Program-made: the position numbers and the translations under genes
Source of the DNA: an uncultured Hungatella sp.
GTDB taxonomy: Bacteria > Bacillota > Clostridia > Lachnospirales > Lachnospiraceae
Direction of reading: 5' to 3'
Length of the DNA stretch: 56,711 nucleotides
Assembly (NCBI GenBank): GCA_910585645.1
Contig: CAJUFP010000016.1
Span: 1-56,711, forward strand
In this document: positions 1-8,308 of the stretch, piece by piece
Position numbering within the stretch: position 1 is the first letter of the stretch
Layout: the number at the start of each line of letters is the position of its first letter
The notes under the pieces: model-generated
What the model saw: the letters and a program-made list of their open reading frames with translations, nothing else
The model's database searches: none
What the model was told of the DNA's origin: nothing

Positions 1-53
1 AGAGCATCTGCCTTACAAGCAGAGGGTCATAGGTTCGAGCCCTATAGGCCCCA
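1..53 (+). tRNA. tRNA-Val (TAC), 5' end outside window
   Basis: The anticodon arm, T arm (TTCGAGC loop) and 3' acceptor strand AGGCCCC with discriminator A are present. The anticodon loop CTTACAA gives anticodon TAC. The 5' acceptor strand and most of the D arm lie before the window. It is the first gene of a six-tRNA array. No CCA is encoded. Confidence 0.9.
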
Positions 54-75
54 TTCTCTTCAAATAACATGTAAT

Positions 76-148
76 GCCGATGTGGCTCAATTGGCAGAGC
101 AGCTGATTTGTAATCAGCAGGTTATCGGTTCGAGTCCGATCATCGGCT
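76..148 (+). tRNA. tRNA-Thr (TGT)
   Basis: A 73-nt cloverleaf. Acceptor strands GCCGATG and CATCGGC pair perfectly, and the anticodon loop TTTGTAA gives TGT. The T loop is TTCGAGT. CCA is not encoded, as usual for Clostridia tRNA arrays of this kind. Confidence 0.95.
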
Positions 149-165
149 TGGTAATAAGCAAATAT

Positions 166-247
166 GGGGGAATTCCCGAGTGGCCAAAGGGGGCAGACTG
201 TAAATCTGTTAGCTGTGCTTTCGGTGGTTCGAATCCACCTTCCCCCA
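166..247 (+). tRNA. tRNA-Tyr (GTA)
   Basis: An 82-nt class II tRNA with a long variable arm, as expected for bacterial tRNA-Tyr. Acceptor strands GGGGGAA and TTCCCCC pair. The anticodon loop CTGTAAA gives GTA. The T loop is TTCGAAT. Confidence 0.95.
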
Positions 248-299
248 CTCGCAATAAGAGAATCATATCAATTATTGCATCATATAATTTAATAGTTGT

Positions 300-373
<74 letters not shown>

Positions 374-407
374 TTTTGTGCAAAGTCTGCAGGACAAGCA
401 CAGATGT

Positions 408-480
<73 letters not shown>

Positions 481-504
481 TACTTTTTACATCATAAGAC
501 TTGT

Positions 505-577
505 GGGTGTGTAGCTCAGTCGGTAGAGCACTTGACTTTTAATCAAGTTGTCCCGGGTTCGAACCCCGGCACGCTCA
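505..577 (+). tRNA. tRNA-Lys (TTT)
   Basis: A 73-nt cloverleaf with anticodon loop CTTTTAA (TTT). The acceptor pairs GGGTGTG with CACGCTC using two G-T wobbles. The T stem is CCGGG/CCCGG. It is the last tRNA of the array and is followed by a terminator hairpin. Confidence 0.93.
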
Positions 578-583
578 TGTAAG

Positions 584-608
584 AATCCAGTATCAGCTGG
601 ATTTTTTT
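584..608 (+). terminator. Terminator of the tRNA array
   Basis: AATCCAG and CTGGATT form a stem around a short loop and are followed at once by a run of seven T. It lies seven bases after tRNA-Lys, so it probably ends the tRNA transcript. Confidence 0.8.
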
Positions 609-630
609 ATGTTTTAATAACTGTACAAAA

Positions 631-681
631 AGCAGAGGCTGCACAGATGGTATTAATTTACCGTATTGTGACAGCCTCTGT
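631..681 (-). terminator. Terminator of the MBL gene
   Basis: CAGAGGCTG and CAGCCTCTG form a 9-bp stem. Read on the minus strand it lies just after the stop codon at 699 and is followed by a T-rich tract. The plus-strand copy is also followed by T residues, so it may work in both directions. Confidence 0.75.
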
Positions 682-698
682 TTAATTTGATTAAATGG

Positions 699-1784
699 TC
701 ATGGCCTGCAGTTTCCACAGGGACTGTATCCCTGAGAGATGAGGGAGTCCCTGCTCTGGTTGGTTGATTTTTTGTTTTTATCTTTCATCTGTTTCACGCT
801 GTTACAGTCAGGATAGTGGATCTTTTTTGTGGATGTATTTAAAATATATTCTGTAGTAACAGCTGCTTTAGCGGTAGTTTCTTCGGAATTCTGTTTTATG
901 GTACTTTGTTTTTGGGGCTGCGCAGGCTTGTCGTCTTTATCTCCTGGACTGTAATCATTGCAGGGAGCTGTATTCCAGGTGATGGATTTCCCATCTGTTG
1001 AGGCTATTATGGTACCTTGCTTGTCTGTGCGCAACAGCTGAATGTCCATATCCTGAAGTTTTTCCATAGATTCAATGTGGGGGTGGCCGTATGGATTGCC
1101 TGTTCCGCAAGAGACAATCGCATATTCGGGAGTTACCTTCCGGAGCAGTTCCCAACTGGTGGAGGTGCCGCTTCCGTGATGTCCCATCACATAGACATCG
1201 CTTTCCAGCTCCAGTTTCGTTTTGCATATCTCCTTCTCACTATCTGATTCTGCGTCCCCGGTTATAAGAAAGCTGCTGTCCCCATCTGTGATCCGGATAC
1301 TGATGGAATAATTGTTGGGGTCAGAATAGTCGCTATGAGAGGGAGATAAGATCTGGAAAGATGCGTCCCCTAACTGATAGGTTGTTCCAACCTCCGGCTG
1401 TTTTCGGGAAATAGACTTTGTATCTATAATGGTGTGAAAGGAATGAAAAACTCTCGTATCTGTGGTGTAGTCCGGGCTGAAAACCTGTCTGGCCGGAAAT
1501 ACGTTTAATGCGCCGACAACGCCGTTGAGATGGTCGGCATCATAATGGCTGGCAATGACATAGTCCAGTGAATCAACTTTTTCTTCTTTTAAGTAGGAAA
1601 CTACAAAGCTGGATTTATCTCGGTCGCCTCCGTCGTAAAGCATATAATGTCCCTGGGATTCTACAAGAACAGACAAACCCTGCCCCACGTCCAAAACATG
1701 AACCTCTGTCTGGGCAGACGCAGGTATGACAGTGAGGCCGGATATGGCGGCAACGGAGAGAACATATTTAAGCAGTCGTTTCAT
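699..1784 (-). CDS. Secreted ComEC/Rec2-type MBL-fold hydrolase with C-terminal zinc-ribbon-like tail
   Basis: A 361-residue protein. Residues 1-24 form a signal peptide ending in ASA before Q25. The metallo-beta-lactamase fold follows, with the metal-binding motif HYDADH at 80-85, the type seen in the nuclease-like domain of ComEC and in free-standing 'competence MBL' proteins. A low-complexity Lys/Thr/Gln linker (about 275-310) leads to a C-terminal domain with four regularly placed residues (H..C at HYPDC and CGNC near the end), like the Ada-type metal-binding tail common on clostridial surface nucleases. Predicted role: extracellular phosphodiesterase or nuclease, from the family; substrate not known. 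It is a single gene with its own terminator. The ATG is preceded by AAAGGATAG. Confidence 0.85.
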   Translation of the reverse strand: MKRLLKYVLSVAAISGLTVIPASAQTEVHVLDVGQGLSVLVESQGHYMLYDGGDRDKSSFVVSYLKEEKVDSLDYVIASHYDADHLNGVVGALNVFPARQVFSPDYTTDTRVFHSFHTIIDTKSISRKQPEVGTTYQLGDASFQILSPSHSDYSDPNNYSISIRITDGDSSFLITGDAESDSEKEICKTKLELESDVYVMGHHGSGTSTSWELLRKVTPEYAIVSCGTGNPYGHPHIESMEKLQDMDIQLLRTDKQGTIIASTDGKSITWNTAPCNDYSPGDKDDKPAQPQKQSTIKQNSEETTAKAAVTTEYILNTSTKKIHYPDCNSVKQMKDKNKKSTNQSRDSLISQGYSPCGNCRP

Positions 1785-1870
1785 AAATAAACTATCCTTT
1801 CTTGATCATTTCCGCAGAGTGCTGCATAGGATTTGACTGGCAGGCAGATATTTAAGAGCCTGCGATTTAC

Positions 1871-2101
1871 TTACTCATCAAAATTTACGATCACGTAGTA
1901 TCCCCGGTCATTGTGTTTTATTTCCTTGACAATGCCATGGGTGGATTTTAGACGGTCGCGGCCTTTGTAGCAGGCGGACATGGCAACGGCAGGTTCAATA
2001 ATGTAGCTGCACCCGCTGAGTGCTTCGTGCTCCGTGATCTCTACCATCTGCCCGGCCTCCACCAGACCAGGGCGTTCCATTTTAAATTCGATTTCTCTCA
2101 T
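1871..2101 (-). CDS. Small conserved protein, function unknown
   Basis: A 76-residue acidic protein without signal peptide or membrane helix. I do not recognise a named domain. It has the look of a small beta-rich protein: alternating hydrophobic residues, a GRDRLKS turn and a C-terminal strand YYVIVNFDE. The AAGGGAG ribosome-binding site sits at normal distance from the ATG, and the gene is divergent from the decarboxylase operon, so it is likely real. It is separated from the MBL gene by about 85 bases and may share its transcript. Confidence 0.6.
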   Translation of the reverse strand: MREIEFKMERPGLVEAGQMVEITEHEALSGCSYIIEPAVAMSACYKGRDRLKSTHGIVKEIKHNDRGYYVIVNFDE

Positions 2102-2181
2102 AAAAGACTCCCTTATAGAAAGGTAATTTACCTGTTTGTACTATTATAAAAAAAGAAAGGACGATTGTAAATACAATTTTT

Positions 2182-2211
2182 TTGACGATGTAAATGGTTG
2201 TGTGTTAAAAT
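2182..2211 (+). promoter_or_regulatory. Promoter of the decarboxylase-tmk operon
   Basis: TTGACG (2182-2187) is followed after 18 bases by TAAAAT (2206-2211), close to the sigma-A consensus. It lies 34 bases before the start codon at 2245. Confidence 0.6.
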
Positions 2212-2244
2212 ATTACTGTTTAAAAAAATAAAAGGAAGTTTGCC

Positions 2245-3783
2245 ATGTATAAAAATAATCAGAACAAAAAGCCCCATTTATATGAGGAATTAAAAAGATA
2301 CAGTTGTGAAGGACTCTATCCCTTTCACATGCCGGGACATAAGAGACAATTATCTGTTGGACCGGCGGTTCATTTCCCCAATCCTTATTCTCTGGATATC
2401 ACAGAGATAGAAGGCTTTGACAATCTTCACCATGCGGAGGGGATTATAAAGGATTCCATGGACTGGGCGGCTTCGGTGTATGGGGCGGACAAAACGTATT
2501 ACCTGGTCAATGGGAGCAGCGGCGGGATCTTAAGCGCTGTCAGCGCCGTGGCAGGTACATCTGGGACGATTCTTATGAGCCGGAATTGCCATAAGGCAGC
2601 TTATCATGGGGTTTTCCTCAATCGGCTGAAATCCAGGTATGTTTATCCACAATTTATGCCGGAATATGGGGTTCAATGTGGATTAAGTCCTTTGGATATT
2701 GAGAAAATGTTGAAAACGCATAAGGATATAAGGGCTGTGTTTGTGGTTTCGCCTACGTATGACGGTGTTGTTTCGGATATCGGGGCTATCGGGGAGATTT
2801 GTCACAGGTATGGGGTTCCGCTGATTGTGGATGAGGCCCATGGGGCGCATTTTCGATACAGTGAGGTGTTTCCGGTGTCTGCCCTGGATCTGGGGGCGGA
2901 TGTGGTGATACAGAGCGTTCACAAGACATTGCCCTGCTTTACCCAGTCAGCTATTCTCCACATAAGGGAAGGGTATGTGGACAGGGGGAGGATTGAGCGG
3001 TTTCTTCAGATTTATCAGAGCAGCAGCCCTTCCTATGTGCTGATGGCCGGGATTGAACAGGGCATTCGGTGGATGGAAGGAGAAGGCCGTGAGAAGATGA
3101 GGGAATTTTCCAGGGAGCTGACCGCCATGCGGCGGGAACTTGAGGGGATGAGGCATCTTCGGCTTTTTGGGAGAAATGTGGTTGGGACAAAAGGGATCTA
3201 TGATTTGGATATTTCTAAAATCATTGTCTCCACAAGAGGGACAGAGATAGACGGATTGAGGCTGTGTGAGAGGCTGCGGCTGGAATACGGTCTTGAGATG
3301 GAAATGTGTACACAGGACTATGTGACGGCGATTACCACGGTGATGGATACAAAGGAGGGGCTTGAAAGACTGAAATATGGATTGATGGAGATCGATGATC
3401 GTTTGACAGGGAACGGGGAAGAAAACAGAAAGCAGAAGAATGGAAGAGAGGACGGAAAACAGGAGGGGGAGCGGAAAGAAAAAGATAGAGGCGGGGAATT
3501 TTGGCATAACTGGGAATTGGAGCAGGTGATGACTATTTATGAGGCGTGGGAGGGGGAAAAGGAACCCATTGCCCTGGAGGATTGTGCGGGGAGAGTAGGC
3601 GGGGAGTTTGTGTATCTGTATCCGCCGGGGATTCCCATTCTTGTTCCGGGGGAGAGGATTACCGGAGAGATTTTGGATGTGGTCCTTGGGTACAGGCGGC
3701 TGGGGCTTCCTGTTCAGGGATTGAAGGACAAAGAAAACAGAGTGATGGAGGTTATGAGAGATGGGAAAATTGGTTGTGATTGA
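2245..3783 (+). CDS. Orn/Lys/Arg decarboxylase family PLP enzyme (YaaO-like)
   Basis: A 512-residue fold-type I PLP enzyme. Visible motifs in order: MPGHKR near the N terminus, VNGSSGGIL, DEAHGAHF and SVHKTLP with the PLP-binding lysine at about 227. The C-terminal domain contains YPPGIPILVPGE. A highly charged Lys/Glu/Arg-rich insert (about 390-415) separates the two parts and looks like a flexible linker. The family decarboxylates arginine, lysine or ornithine for polyamine synthesis; the exact substrate cannot be read from the sequence. In Bacillus the homologous yaaO is also directly before tmk, and here the last 23 bases overlap tmk, so the two genes are translationally coupled. The start follows AAAAGGAAG. 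Confidence 0.88.
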   Translation: MYKNNQNKKPHLYEELKRYSCEGLYPFHMPGHKRQLSVGPAVHFPNPYSLDITEIEGFDNLHHAEGIIKDSMDWAASVYGADKTYYLVNGSSGGILSAVSAVAGTSGTILMSRNCHKAAYHGVFLNRLKSRYVYPQFMPEYGVQCGLSPLDIEKMLKTHKDIRAVFVVSPTYDGVVSDIGAIGEICHRYGVPLIVDEAHGAHFRYSEVFPVSALDLGADVVIQSVHKTLPCFTQSAILHIREGYVDRGRIERFLQIYQSSSPSYVLMAGIEQGIRWMEGEGREKMREFSRELTAMRRELEGMRHLRLFGRNVVGTKGIYDLDISKIIVSTRGTEIDGLRLCERLRLEYGLEMEMCTQDYVTAITTVMDTKEGLERLKYGLMEIDDRLTGNGEENRKQKNGREDGKQEGERKEKDRGGEFWHNWELEQVMTIYEAWEGEKEPIALEDCAGRVGGEFVYLYPPGIPILVPGERITGEILDVVLGYRRLGLPVQGLKDKENRVMEVMRDGKIGCD

Positions 3784-4447
3784 GGGAAGCGACGGAAGCG
3801 GAAAGGCTACCCAGACAAAGCTTCTCTTTGAATATCTGGAGGGACAGGGGAGAAAGGTGCGGATGGTCTCTTATCCTGACTATGACAGCCCTTCATCTTC
3901 TCTGGTGAAAATGTACCTGGGGAGTGAGTTTGGCCATAACCCTTATGATGTCAATGCCTATGTGACCTCCGCTTTTTTCGCGGTGGACCGATTTGCTTCT
4001 TATCTTAAGAACTGGAAGCGTTTTTATGAGTCGTCAGAGGATGCCATCATAATCTGCGACCGGTATGTGACCAGCAATATGCTGCATCAGACTTCGAAAC
4101 TGGAATCTTTGGCGGAGAAGGAGGCGTTTTTGGACTGGGAATATGATTTTGAGTTTGTAAAGGGCGGACTTCCGGTTCCGGATCTGGTGTTCTTTCTGGA
4201 TGTTCTGCCGAATACTGCGTTTCGGCTGATGAAGGACAGGGAAAATAAGATTACCCATGAGTCAAAGAAGGATATCCATGAGTCTAATAAGGATTTTCTG
4301 GTGAAGTCTTATGAGAACAGCATTCTGGTGGGGAAAAAGTATGGATGGAGGAATATACAGTGCTGTGACAGTGAGGGGAATATGGAGTCTGTGGAGGTGA
4401 TTCATAGGAGGATTCGGGAGGCGATTATTGGGGAATGGAATATATAA
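3761..4447 (+). CDS. tmk: Thymidylate kinase
   Basis: A 228-residue P-loop kinase that phosphorylates dTMP to dTDP. The Walker A motif GSDGSGKAT is at 9-17, the DRY motif is in CDRYVTSNMLHQ, and the LID region is near residue 160. It begins inside the decarboxylase gene (23-base overlap), with GGAGG upstream. Compared with the usual 205-215 residues it is slightly longer and has a less typical middle region, but the gene order (decarboxylase before, holB after) supports tmk. Confidence 0.88.
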   Translation: MGKLVVIEGSDGSGKATQTKLLFEYLEGQGRKVRMVSYPDYDSPSSSLVKMYLGSEFGHNPYDVNAYVTSAFFAVDRFASYLKNWKRFYESSEDAIIICDRYVTSNMLHQTSKLESLAEKEAFLDWEYDFEFVKGGLPVPDLVFFLDVLPNTAFRLMKDRENKITHESKKDIHESNKDFLVKSYENSILVGKKYGWRNIQCCDSEGNMESVEVIHRRIREAIIGEWNI

Positions 4448-4452
4448 GGTAT

Positions 4453-4480
4453 TTGAATTGAATTGATTTCATGATATAAT
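4453..4480 (+). promoter_or_regulatory. Internal promoter before holB
   Basis: TTGAAT (4453-4458) and TATAAT (4475-4480) with a 16-base spacer lie in the 124-base gap after tmk. It would give holB and the genes behind it their own transcription start. Confidence 0.55.
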
Positions 4481-4571
4481 TAAGAAGCACGCTGATGGGT
4501 GGGCAGGTCTGCAGCCTGACGGTTGGAGACAAAAAATGTGCGGCTAAAAATGAAAAACGGAGGAATTTGCC

Positions 4572-5561
4572 ATGCCAGGCTTTCAGGATATTCAGGGCCA
4601 GGACCATATAAAGATTCATTTTAAGAAAGCGATTGAGAATAATAAGGTGTCTCACGCCTATATTTTATCGGGGGAGGCCGGGACAGGCCGGAAGTCTCTG
4701 GCAAATGCATTTGCGCTGACGCTTTTGTGTGAGCAGGGGGGAACAAATCCCTGTCTGTCCTGTCATAGCTGCAGGCAGGTGCTGTCTGGCAATCACCCGG
4801 ATCTGCTTTATGTTACCCATGAGAAGCCTGCAAGTATCGGTGTGGACGATATCAGGGAGCAGATTAATGACACGATTATGATTCGGCCCTACAGCGGGAA
4901 TTATAAGATTTATATAGTGGATGAGGCGGAGAAAATGACGGTTCAGGCTCAGAATGCCTTGCTTAAGACCATTGAGGAGCCGCCGGCATACGCGGTTTTG
5001 ATCTTGATCACCGCCAATCCGGACACGTTTCTACCTACGATCCTTTCCCGGTGCGTGCAGTTGAAGCTAAAGCCTTTGAGGGATTCCATTATCCGTGACT
5101 TTCTGACGGATAATCTGGCAGTGCCGGAAATCAAGGCTGACGTTTACGCGGCCTTTGCCAGGGGCAATCTGGGGAGAGCCATGAAAATGGCTGAGTCGGA
5201 GGATTTTCAACATCTGTATGATGAGCTTTTGTATCTGCTGAAAAATATCCGGGACATGGATATTTCCATGCTGCTAAGCAGCATTAAAAAAATGAAAGAT
5301 GAGGACGCAGACCTTTTTGAGTGTCTGGATTTTATGCAGATATGGTACAGGGACGTTCTTATGTTCAAGGTGACTAAGGATGCCAACCTGCTGATTTTTA
5401 AGGATGAATACAGTGCCATCAATGAATTGAGTCAGAAGACAGGATATGATGGCTTTGAGAATATATTACAGGCCATTGATAAGGCCAAAGTGCGGCTGGA
5501 GGCTAATGTGAATATGGAGCTGGCTTTGGAGCTGATGTTTTTGGTCATGAAAGAAAATTAA
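4572..5561 (+). CDS. holB: DNA polymerase III delta' subunit
   Basis: A 329-residue AAA+ clamp-loader subunit that helps load the beta sliding clamp onto DNA. The P loop GEAGTGRKS is at 34-42. Four cysteines (53, 61, 64, 67) form the zinc module typical of bacterial clamp-loader subunits. DEAEKM is the Walker B-like segment, and the SRC motif occurs in LSRCVQLK. The C-terminal collar region follows. The start is supported by CGGAGGAA. In Bacillus darA and yaaR lie between tmk and holB; here that space is only 124 bases and neither gene is present. Confidence 0.93.
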   Translation: MPGFQDIQGQDHIKIHFKKAIENNKVSHAYILSGEAGTGRKSLANAFALTLLCEQGGTNPCLSCHSCRQVLSGNHPDLLYVTHEKPASIGVDDIREQINDTIMIRPYSGNYKIYIVDEAEKMTVQAQNALLKTIEEPPAYAVLILITANPDTFLPTILSRCVQLKLKPLRDSIIRDFLTDNLAVPEIKADVYAAFARGNLGRAMKMAESEDFQHLYDELLYLLKNIRDMDISMLLSSIKKMKDEDADLFECLDFMQIWYRDVLMFKVTKDANLLIFKDEYSAINELSQKTGYDGFENILQAIDKAKVRLEANVNMELALELMFLVMKEN

Positions 5562-5598
5562 TTTTTGTCTAAAAAGGAAGAGAGGATTAGAAGTCAGA

Positions 5599-6510
5599 AT
5601 GATAGATGTAATCGGTGTCAGGTTCAGGAATGCGGGAAAGATATATTATTTTGCCCCCGGAAAGTATGAGATTGAGGCAGGGGACCATGTGATCGTGGAG
5701 ACGGCCAGGGGGATTGAGTACGGGTATGTGGTGCTGGGATGCAGGGCGGTGGAGGAGTCGAAGGTGATTCAGCCTTTGAAGTCCGTGATCCGCATGGCGT
5801 CTAAGGAGGATGAGGAGATTGAGGCCGCCAATAAGAGAAAGGAAAAGGAAGCCTTTAAAATCTGTCTGGAGAAGATCAGAAAACATAATTTGGAAATGAA
5901 ACTGATTGATGTGGAGTATACCTTTGACAATAATAAGATTCTGTTTTATTTTACGGCGGACGGGCGGATTGATTTCAGGGAATTGGTGAAAGATCTGGCG
6001 GCTGTGTTTAAGACCAGGATTGAGCTGCGGCAGGTGGGCGTGCGGGATGAGACGAAAATTTTGGGCGGCGTGGGAATCTGCGGCAGGCCTTTGTGCTGCC
6101 ATTCCTACTTGTCGGAATTTATTCCTGTTTCCATCAAGATGGCCAAGGAGCAGAATCTTTCTCTCAATCCCACGAAAATTTCCGGGGTGTGCGGCAGGCT
6201 GATGTGCTGCCTGAAAAATGAGGAGGAGACTTATGAGTATCTGAACAGCAAGCTTCCGGGGATTGGGGATTATGTGACTACGGATGATAATCTGCGGGGG
6301 GAGGTTCACAGCGTCAATGTGCTGCGGCAGTTGGTTAAGGTTGTGGTGACTGTGGACAGGGACGAAAAGGAGATTCGGGAGTACAAAGTGGAACAGCTTC
6401 GGTTTAAGCCAAGGAAGAAGAAGGAAAAGGTTCATGTTCAGGATGATGAGCTGAAAAAGCTGGAGGCTTTGGAGAAACGGGACAGGAAGTCTAAGATGGG
6501 GGAAGGGTGA
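5599..6510 (+). CDS. ricT: PSP1-domain protein RicT (YaaT)
   Basis: A 303-residue protein of the PSP1/YaaT family. In Bacillus RicT forms the Y-complex with RicA and RicF, carries Fe-S clusters and is needed for RNase Y-dependent mRNA maturation and development. The conserved cysteine clusters GICGRPLCC and GVCGRLMCC are present. The C terminus is a Lys/Glu-rich extension. It is placed between holB and trmN6 exactly as in Bacillus (yaaT-yabA-yabB), except that yabA is missing. The start follows GAGGATTAG at short distance; a TTG or GTG start was not needed. Confidence 0.9.
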   Translation: MIDVIGVRFRNAGKIYYFAPGKYEIEAGDHVIVETARGIEYGYVVLGCRAVEESKVIQPLKSVIRMASKEDEEIEAANKRKEKEAFKICLEKIRKHNLEMKLIDVEYTFDNNKILFYFTADGRIDFRELVKDLAAVFKTRIELRQVGVRDETKILGGVGICGRPLCCHSYLSEFIPVSIKMAKEQNLSLNPTKISGVCGRLMCCLKNEEETYEYLNSKLPGIGDYVTTDDNLRGEVHSVNVLRQLVKVVVTVDRDEKEIREYKVEQLRFKPRKKKEKVHVQDDELKKLEALEKRDRKSKMGEG

Positions 6511-6517
6511 GAAAATT

Positions 6518-7282
6518 GTGTCAGATGAGGGCGGTAAGGGGCAGTTCGCTGTAGAGCTAAAAGAAAATGAGCGGATTGACGACCTCCAGAGAAACGGGTA
6601 CAAAATCATTCAGAACAAGGACAAGTTCTGTTTTGGCATGGATGCGGTGCTTTTGTCCGGGTTTGCGCAGGTGAAGCCTGGGGACCAGGTGATTGATTTG
6701 GGAACCGGGACAGGGATTATCCCTATTTTGCTGGAGGCAAAGTATGAGGGGAAACACTATATTGGGCTTGAGATTCAGGAAGAAATGGCAGAAATGGCGG
6801 ACAGAAGCGTGAGGCTCAACGGCCTGGAGGGAAAGGTTGAGATTGTCAAGGGAGATATCCGCAGGGCCAGGGAGTTGTTCGGGCTGTCAGTGTTTGACGT
6901 GGTGACCTGCAATCCGCCTTATATGAATGATGCCCACGGGCTTAAGAACCCGGAACTTCCCAAGGCCATTGCCAGGCATGAGGTACTGTGTACTTTGGAA
7001 GATGTGGTCAGGGAGGGAGCCGGGATTTTGAAGCCGGGAGGACATTTTTTTATGGTGCATCGGCCCCATCGGCTGATTGAGATTATTTCCGCTTTGGTTC
7101 GTTATAAGCTGGAGCCAAAGAGGATAAAGATGGTCCATCCCTTTGTGGATAAGGACGCCAATATGGTGCTGATTGAAGCGGTGAGAGGCGGAAAATCTAT
7201 GGTTAAGGTGGAGCCGCCTTTGGTGGTGTACAGGGATGTGGGCGTCTATACGGATGAGATTTATCAGGTTTACGGGTATTAG
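6518..7282 (+). CDS. trmN6: tRNA1(Val) A37 N6-methyltransferase
   Basis: A 254-residue class I SAM-dependent methyltransferase. The SAM-binding motif DLGTGTGIIPIL and the catalytic NPPY motif of N6-adenine methyltransferases (in TCNPPYMND) are clear. Family role: methylation of A37 in tRNA-Val. The GTG start at 6518 lies seven bases after the ricT stop and is preceded by GGGGGAAGGGTGAG inside ricT, so the two are coupled. The N-terminal segment with ERIDDLQRNGYKIIQ is typical of YabB proteins. Confidence 0.88.
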   Translation: MSDEGGKGQFAVELKENERIDDLQRNGYKIIQNKDKFCFGMDAVLLSGFAQVKPGDQVIDLGTGTGIIPILLEAKYEGKHYIGLEIQEEMAEMADRSVRLNGLEGKVEIVKGDIRRARELFGLSVFDVVTCNPPYMNDAHGLKNPELPKAIARHEVLCTLEDVVREGAGILKPGGHFFMVHRPHRLIEIISALVRYKLEPKRIKMVHPFVDKDANMVLIEAVRGGKSMVKVEPPLVVYRDVGVYTDEIYQVYGY

Positions 7283-7300
7283 TAACAAGGGGAGACGGTT

Positions 7301-8173
7301 GTGAAATCTGAACATGAAAACCATGGAAATGGATATGGGACTTTATTTTTATGCGCTACCCCTATTGGGAATCTGGAGGATATTTCTTTTCGGGTGATAC
7401 GGACATTACGGGAAGTGGATTTGATCGCGGCGGAGGATACCCGGCACACGATTAAGCTTTTGAACCATTTTGAGATAAAGACTCCTATGACCAGTTATCA
7501 TGAGTATAATAAGGTTGACAAGGCCAGGCATCTGGTGGAGAAGATGAGAGAGGGAATCCATGTGGCCCTGGTGACGGACGCGGGGACTCCGGGGATTTCC
7601 GACCCGGGAGAGGAACTGGTGAGACAGTGTTATGAGGCGGGGATTCCTGTGACTTCCCTTCCCGGGCCTGCGGCCTGTGTTGTGGCTCTGACATTGTCCG
7701 GGATGAGTACCAGAAGATTTTGTTTTGAGGCGTTTCTGCCGTCGGATAAGAAGGAGAAACAGAGGATTCTGGAGGAATTGAAAGAGGAAACCAGAACCAT
7801 TATTTTATATGAGGCGCCCCATCGGCTTGTGAGGACTCTGGGGGAGATTGGGGAAGCTTTGGGGAATCGGAGGATTACCTTATGCCGGGAACTGACCAAG
7901 AAGTATGAGGAAGCCTGGCAGACCACGGTTGGGGAAGCTTTGGAAAAATATGAGTCCCAGGAACCGAAGGGCGAGTGTGTTCTGGTGATTGAGGGGAAGA
8001 GTTTTGAGAAGAAAGAGGAGGAAAAGAAACAGGTCTGGGAGGAAATGAGTATTGGGGAGCATGTGGCTTATTATGAGAGCTTGGGGGTGGAGCGGAAAGA
8101 GGCGATGCGGATGGCGGCTAAAGACCGGGGGATAAGCAAGAGGGATGTGTATCAGAAGCTGATGGGGAAGTGA
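7301..8173 (+). CDS. rsmI: 16S rRNA C1402 2'-O-methyltransferase
   Basis: A 290-residue tetrapyrrole-methylase-fold enzyme that methylates the ribose of C1402 in 16S rRNA. The N-terminal signature LFLCATPIGNLEDIS and AAEDTRHT are diagnostic, and VTDAGTPGISDPG and PGPAA follow. It uses a GTG start with GGGGAGA upstream, 18 bases after trmN6. It is the last gene of the conserved operon and is followed by a terminator. Confidence 0.93.
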   Translation: MKSEHENHGNGYGTLFLCATPIGNLEDISFRVIRTLREVDLIAAEDTRHTIKLLNHFEIKTPMTSYHEYNKVDKARHLVEKMREGIHVALVTDAGTPGISDPGEELVRQCYEAGIPVTSLPGPAACVVALTLSGMSTRRFCFEAFLPSDKKEKQRILEELKEETRTIILYEAPHRLVRTLGEIGEALGNRRITLCRELTKKYEEAWQTTVGEALEKYESQEPKGECVLVIEGKSFEKKEEEKKQVWEEMSIGEHVAYYESLGVERKEAMRMAAKDRGISKRDVYQKLMGK

Positions 8174-8235
8174 GAGCAGTTCAGATCGGTCTGCGGGTTT
8201 ACTGTGCGGCCATGCGAAAGAATAGCGGCAGATGA

Positions 8236-8261
8236 GAGCAGTCTGGGAGGGCTGCTTTTTT
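8236..8261 (+). terminator. Terminator after rsmI
   Basis: AGCAGTC and GGGCTGCT pair around a short loop, followed by six T. It closes the decarboxylase-rsmI operon. Confidence 0.75.
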
Positions 8262-8308
8262 ATCATTGGAAGTGACAGATTATGAGGGATTGAAAGAGGG
8301 CGGTTTTG

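Noticed and set aside
2947..3507. Long antisense frames over the decarboxylase gene
   Set aside because: Pro/His/Leu-rich composition of a shadow frame, without ribosome-binding site; the plus-strand enzyme is certain.
5587..6609. A 340-codon minus-strand frame over ricT
   Set aside because: Antisense of a clear ricT gene; composition rich in Pro, His and Leu.
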